DNA of 17,968 bases from Paraprevotella sp. (GTDB lineage Bacteria > Bacteroidota > Bacteroidia > Bacteroidales > Bacteroidaceae), in contig JAJPYK010000033.1 of the NCBI GenBank assembly GCA_021205005.1, forward strand, positions 1-17,968, in the 5' to 3' direction. Made by a program: the position numbers and the translations under genes. Below the pieces are notes generated by a model that was not told the DNA's origin, did not search any database, and saw only the letters and a list, made by a program, of their open reading frames with translations. Numbering within the stretch: the stretch's first letter is position 1; each line of letters begins with the position of its first letter. Below are positions 16,804 through 17,968 of this stretch, one piece after another.

Positions 16804-16837
16804 ATCGAAGCGAGGTCTGTACCTTCTTCAGAACCAG

Positions 16838-17620
16838 TCAGAACATGGAGGCCTGTCGTCTGAATTCGGCACAGACGATGGCCGTGGCTATGGCTACGTT
16901 CAGACTTTCCGATGTGGCCCGCCCCGAGGGATAATTAGGAATAAGCAGACGACGGTTGATGAAGGCGGCCGTATCGGGACGTATGCCGTTTCCTTCGTTC
17001 CCCATGAGAACCAGTCCGTGAGGGGTCAGCGGGCGGTCATATATGTTTTCTCCATCGAGCAAGGTGCCGTAGATCGGGGTTTGCGGATCTACGGTTTGCA
17101 ACCATGCCTTCAGGTCGAGGTAGTGTACTTTGACGCGAGCCATCGCTCCCATTGTCGCTTGTACCGTTTTAGGGTTGTATAGATCGGCTGTGTCGGGCGA
17201 ACAGAAGAGATGTTCTATACCGAACCAATCCGCCAGACGGATAATGGTGCCCAAGTTGCCGGGATCCTGTACACCGTCCAGTCCGAGGCTAAGTTGGTTT
17301 TGCAAGATGCTTCCGGATACGGGCCGGTCGGTTCGTTGACGGAACAAGGCCAGCACGTCTTGCGGATTCCTTTGCAGGCTAGCCTTTTGAAGCTCTTCCG
17401 CGCTGACTTCCTGAATCTCCGCATTCTCACATAAGTTCCCCGTGACATGCTGATAGCGTCGTTCCAACCATTCTCTGCGGGCGGCTATGTACATACATTC
17501 GAATGCAGGGAGCAGCTCCTCTACCAGTTTATGTCCTTCGGCTACGAACAATTGTGATTCTTTGCGGTATTTCTTCTGTTCGAGCGAACGGATCAGTTTG
17601 ATTTTGTTCTTGCTTATCAT
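16838..17620 (-). CDS. TrmH/SpoU-family RNA 2'-O-ribose methyltransferase
   Basis: SPOUT-class enzymes of this family methylate the ribose 2'-OH of a tRNA or rRNA nucleotide using S-adenosylmethionine bound in a knotted fold. The protein is 260 residues. An N-terminal RNA-binding domain (about 1-75, starting MISKNKIKLIRSLEQKKYR) precedes the SpoU domain with motif 1 DGVQDPGNLGTIIR (115-128), motif 2 LVLMGNEGNGI (203-213) and motif 3 SESLNVAIA (237-245). The target base cannot be told from sequence; RlmB-like or another rRNA site is possible. I chose the ATG at 17618-17620 over the in-frame TTG at 17630-17632 because the ATG version matches the usual family start and leaves room for a leader after the TAGATTTG promoter element. 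It is divergent from the tamL-like gene. Confidence 0.92.
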   Translation of the reverse strand: MISKNKIKLIRSLEQKKYRKESQLFVAEGHKLVEELLPAFECMYIAARREWLERRYQHVTGNLCENAEIQEVSAEELQKASLQRNPQDVLALFRQRTDRPVSGSILQNQLSLGLDGVQDPGNLGTIIRLADWFGIEHLFCSPDTADLYNPKTVQATMGAMARVKVHYLDLKAWLQTVDPQTPIYGTLLDGENIYDRPLTPHGLVLMGNEGNGIRPDTAAFINRRLLIPNYPSGRATSESLNVAIATAIVCAEFRRQASMF

Positions 17621-17640
17621 GTAAACGTTCAATTATGATG

Positions 17641-17648
17641 CAAATCTA
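17641..17648 (-). promoter_or_regulatory. -7 element for the RNA methyltransferase gene
   Basis: On the minus strand this reads TAGATTTG, an exact TAnnTTTG match. Transcription would begin around 17634-17637, leaving about 15 bases before the ATG at 17620 and almost none before the TTG at 17632. No clear -33 TTTG was found about 20 bases upstream. Confidence 0.55.
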
Positions 17649-17723
17649 AGAAGTAATTTCCTATATCGTATGTGTCGGTGCGAGTTTTTGAATCCGGTAA
17701 ATTCGTTTGTCGAAAAAATGATG

Positions 17724-17731
17724 TAATTTTG
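17724..17731 (+). promoter_or_regulatory. -7 element for the tamL-like gene
   Basis: TAATTTTG is an exact TAnnTTTG match. The nearest TTTG upstream (17706-17709) is only 14 bases away, closer than the usual 19-21. Transcription would begin near 17735-17738, a very short distance before the ATG at 17740, which favours the ATG at 17749 as the start. Confidence 0.55.
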
Positions 17732-17748
17732 TTAGGTAAATGGGGAGT

Positions 17749-17968
17749 ATGCGGAAACTTTTGTATGGGTTGTGGGGTTGTGTCCTTTTGAGTGTGCTGA
17801 ACGGTTGTTCGGTCACGAAATTCATACCCGACGGCGAGTACATGCTCGAAAACGTAACGGTGAAGTCTACCGATAAGAGTTTCGATGTCAATACCTTGAA
17901 AGGCTATATTCGCCAGCAGCCCAATTCCAAATGGTTCAGTTTGTTGAAAGTGACTATGGGACCTTATG
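17749..17968 (+). CDS. tamL: TamL-like outer-membrane assembly lipoprotein, 3' end cut by window
   Basis: Only about the first 73 residues are present. The signal peptide MRKLLYGLWGCVLLSVLNGC ends in lipobox LNGC (Cys20). The mature start, SVTKFIPDGEYMLENVTV, then LKGYIRQQPNSKWFSLLKV, matches what I recall of TamL, the Bacteroidota lipid-anchored member of the BamA/TamA (Omp85) family. TamL carries POTRA domains and a barrel and works with TamB in outer-membrane assembly. The barrel itself is outside the window, so the assignment rests on the N-terminal pattern. An in-frame ATG at 17740 would add MGS but would be nearly leaderless given the promoter element at 17724-17731. Cys20 is followed by S-V-T rather than acidic residues, consistent with a periplasm-facing anchor. 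Confidence 0.8.
   Translation, partial: MRKLLYGLWGCVLLSVLNGCSVTKFIPDGEYMLENVTVKSTDKSFDVNTLKGYIRQQPNSKWFSLLKVTMGPY

Noticed and set aside
16807..16829. Possible terminator hairpin between the convergent genes (GAAG..AGGT/ACCT.CTTC)
   Set aside because: The stem is bulged and no T run follows on either strand. The operon probably ends near here, but the sequence does not prove it.
1..17968. Mobile element, phage, CRISPR or RNA genes
   Set aside because: No transposase or integrase, no long terminal repeats, no regular spaced repeats, and no tRNA or rRNA signatures were seen on either strand.

Overview
The window comes from a member of the Bacteroidales (phylum Bacteroidota). The evidence is paired SusC/RagA and SusD/RagB outer-membrane genes, lipoproteins whose lipobox Cys is followed by Asp-rich residues, TAnnTTTG-type -7 promoter elements, little Shine-Dalgarno signal, a eukaryote-like long IleRS, and a Cys-poor TraR/DksA protein. 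I cannot fix the genus from sequence alone. No tRNA, rRNA, CRISPR array, transposase, integrase or phage gene is visible.

Region 1 (1-10854) is one plus-strand, tightly spaced gene block: SusD-like (5' end outside the window), two different FAS1 (fasciclin)-domain lipoproteins, a SusC-like TonB-dependent receptor, and a second unrelated SusD-like lipoprotein. It ends in a strong intrinsic terminator at 10818-10854. The first SusD presumably has its own SusC just upstream of the window, so the full locus would be SusC-SusD-FAS1-FAS1-SusC-SusD. It looks like a surface capture and import system. No glycosidase, protease, sulfatase or regulator is present in the visible part, so the substrate is unknown.

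Region 2 (10855-11071) is non-coding. It holds an A/T hairpin, short repeats and a likely promoter for the next operon.

Region 3 (11072-16803) is a plus-strand housekeeping operon: ileS, a dksA/traR-like gene, lspA (lipoprotein signal peptidase), a DUF4296-like lipoprotein, and an 87-residue protein of unknown function. Junctions are short or overlap as ATGA. Two points stand out. The IleRS class I signature reads GIHH instead of HxGH, a swap linked to very high mupirocin resistance in type 2 IleRS. The lspA gene has no normal start: the expected ATGA-coupled ATG runs into an in-frame TGA after six codons.

Region 4 (16838-17968): a TrmH/SpoU-family RNA methyltransferase on the minus strand converges on region 3. 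It is divergent from a tamL-like outer-membrane assembly lipoprotein gene whose 3' end is off the window. Each of the two divergent genes has its own TAnnTTTG element in the 128-bp spacer.

The best candidate for a less-described system is the double-SusD/double-FAS1 cassette. The IleRS motif swap and the lspA start problem are the most directly checkable anomalies.
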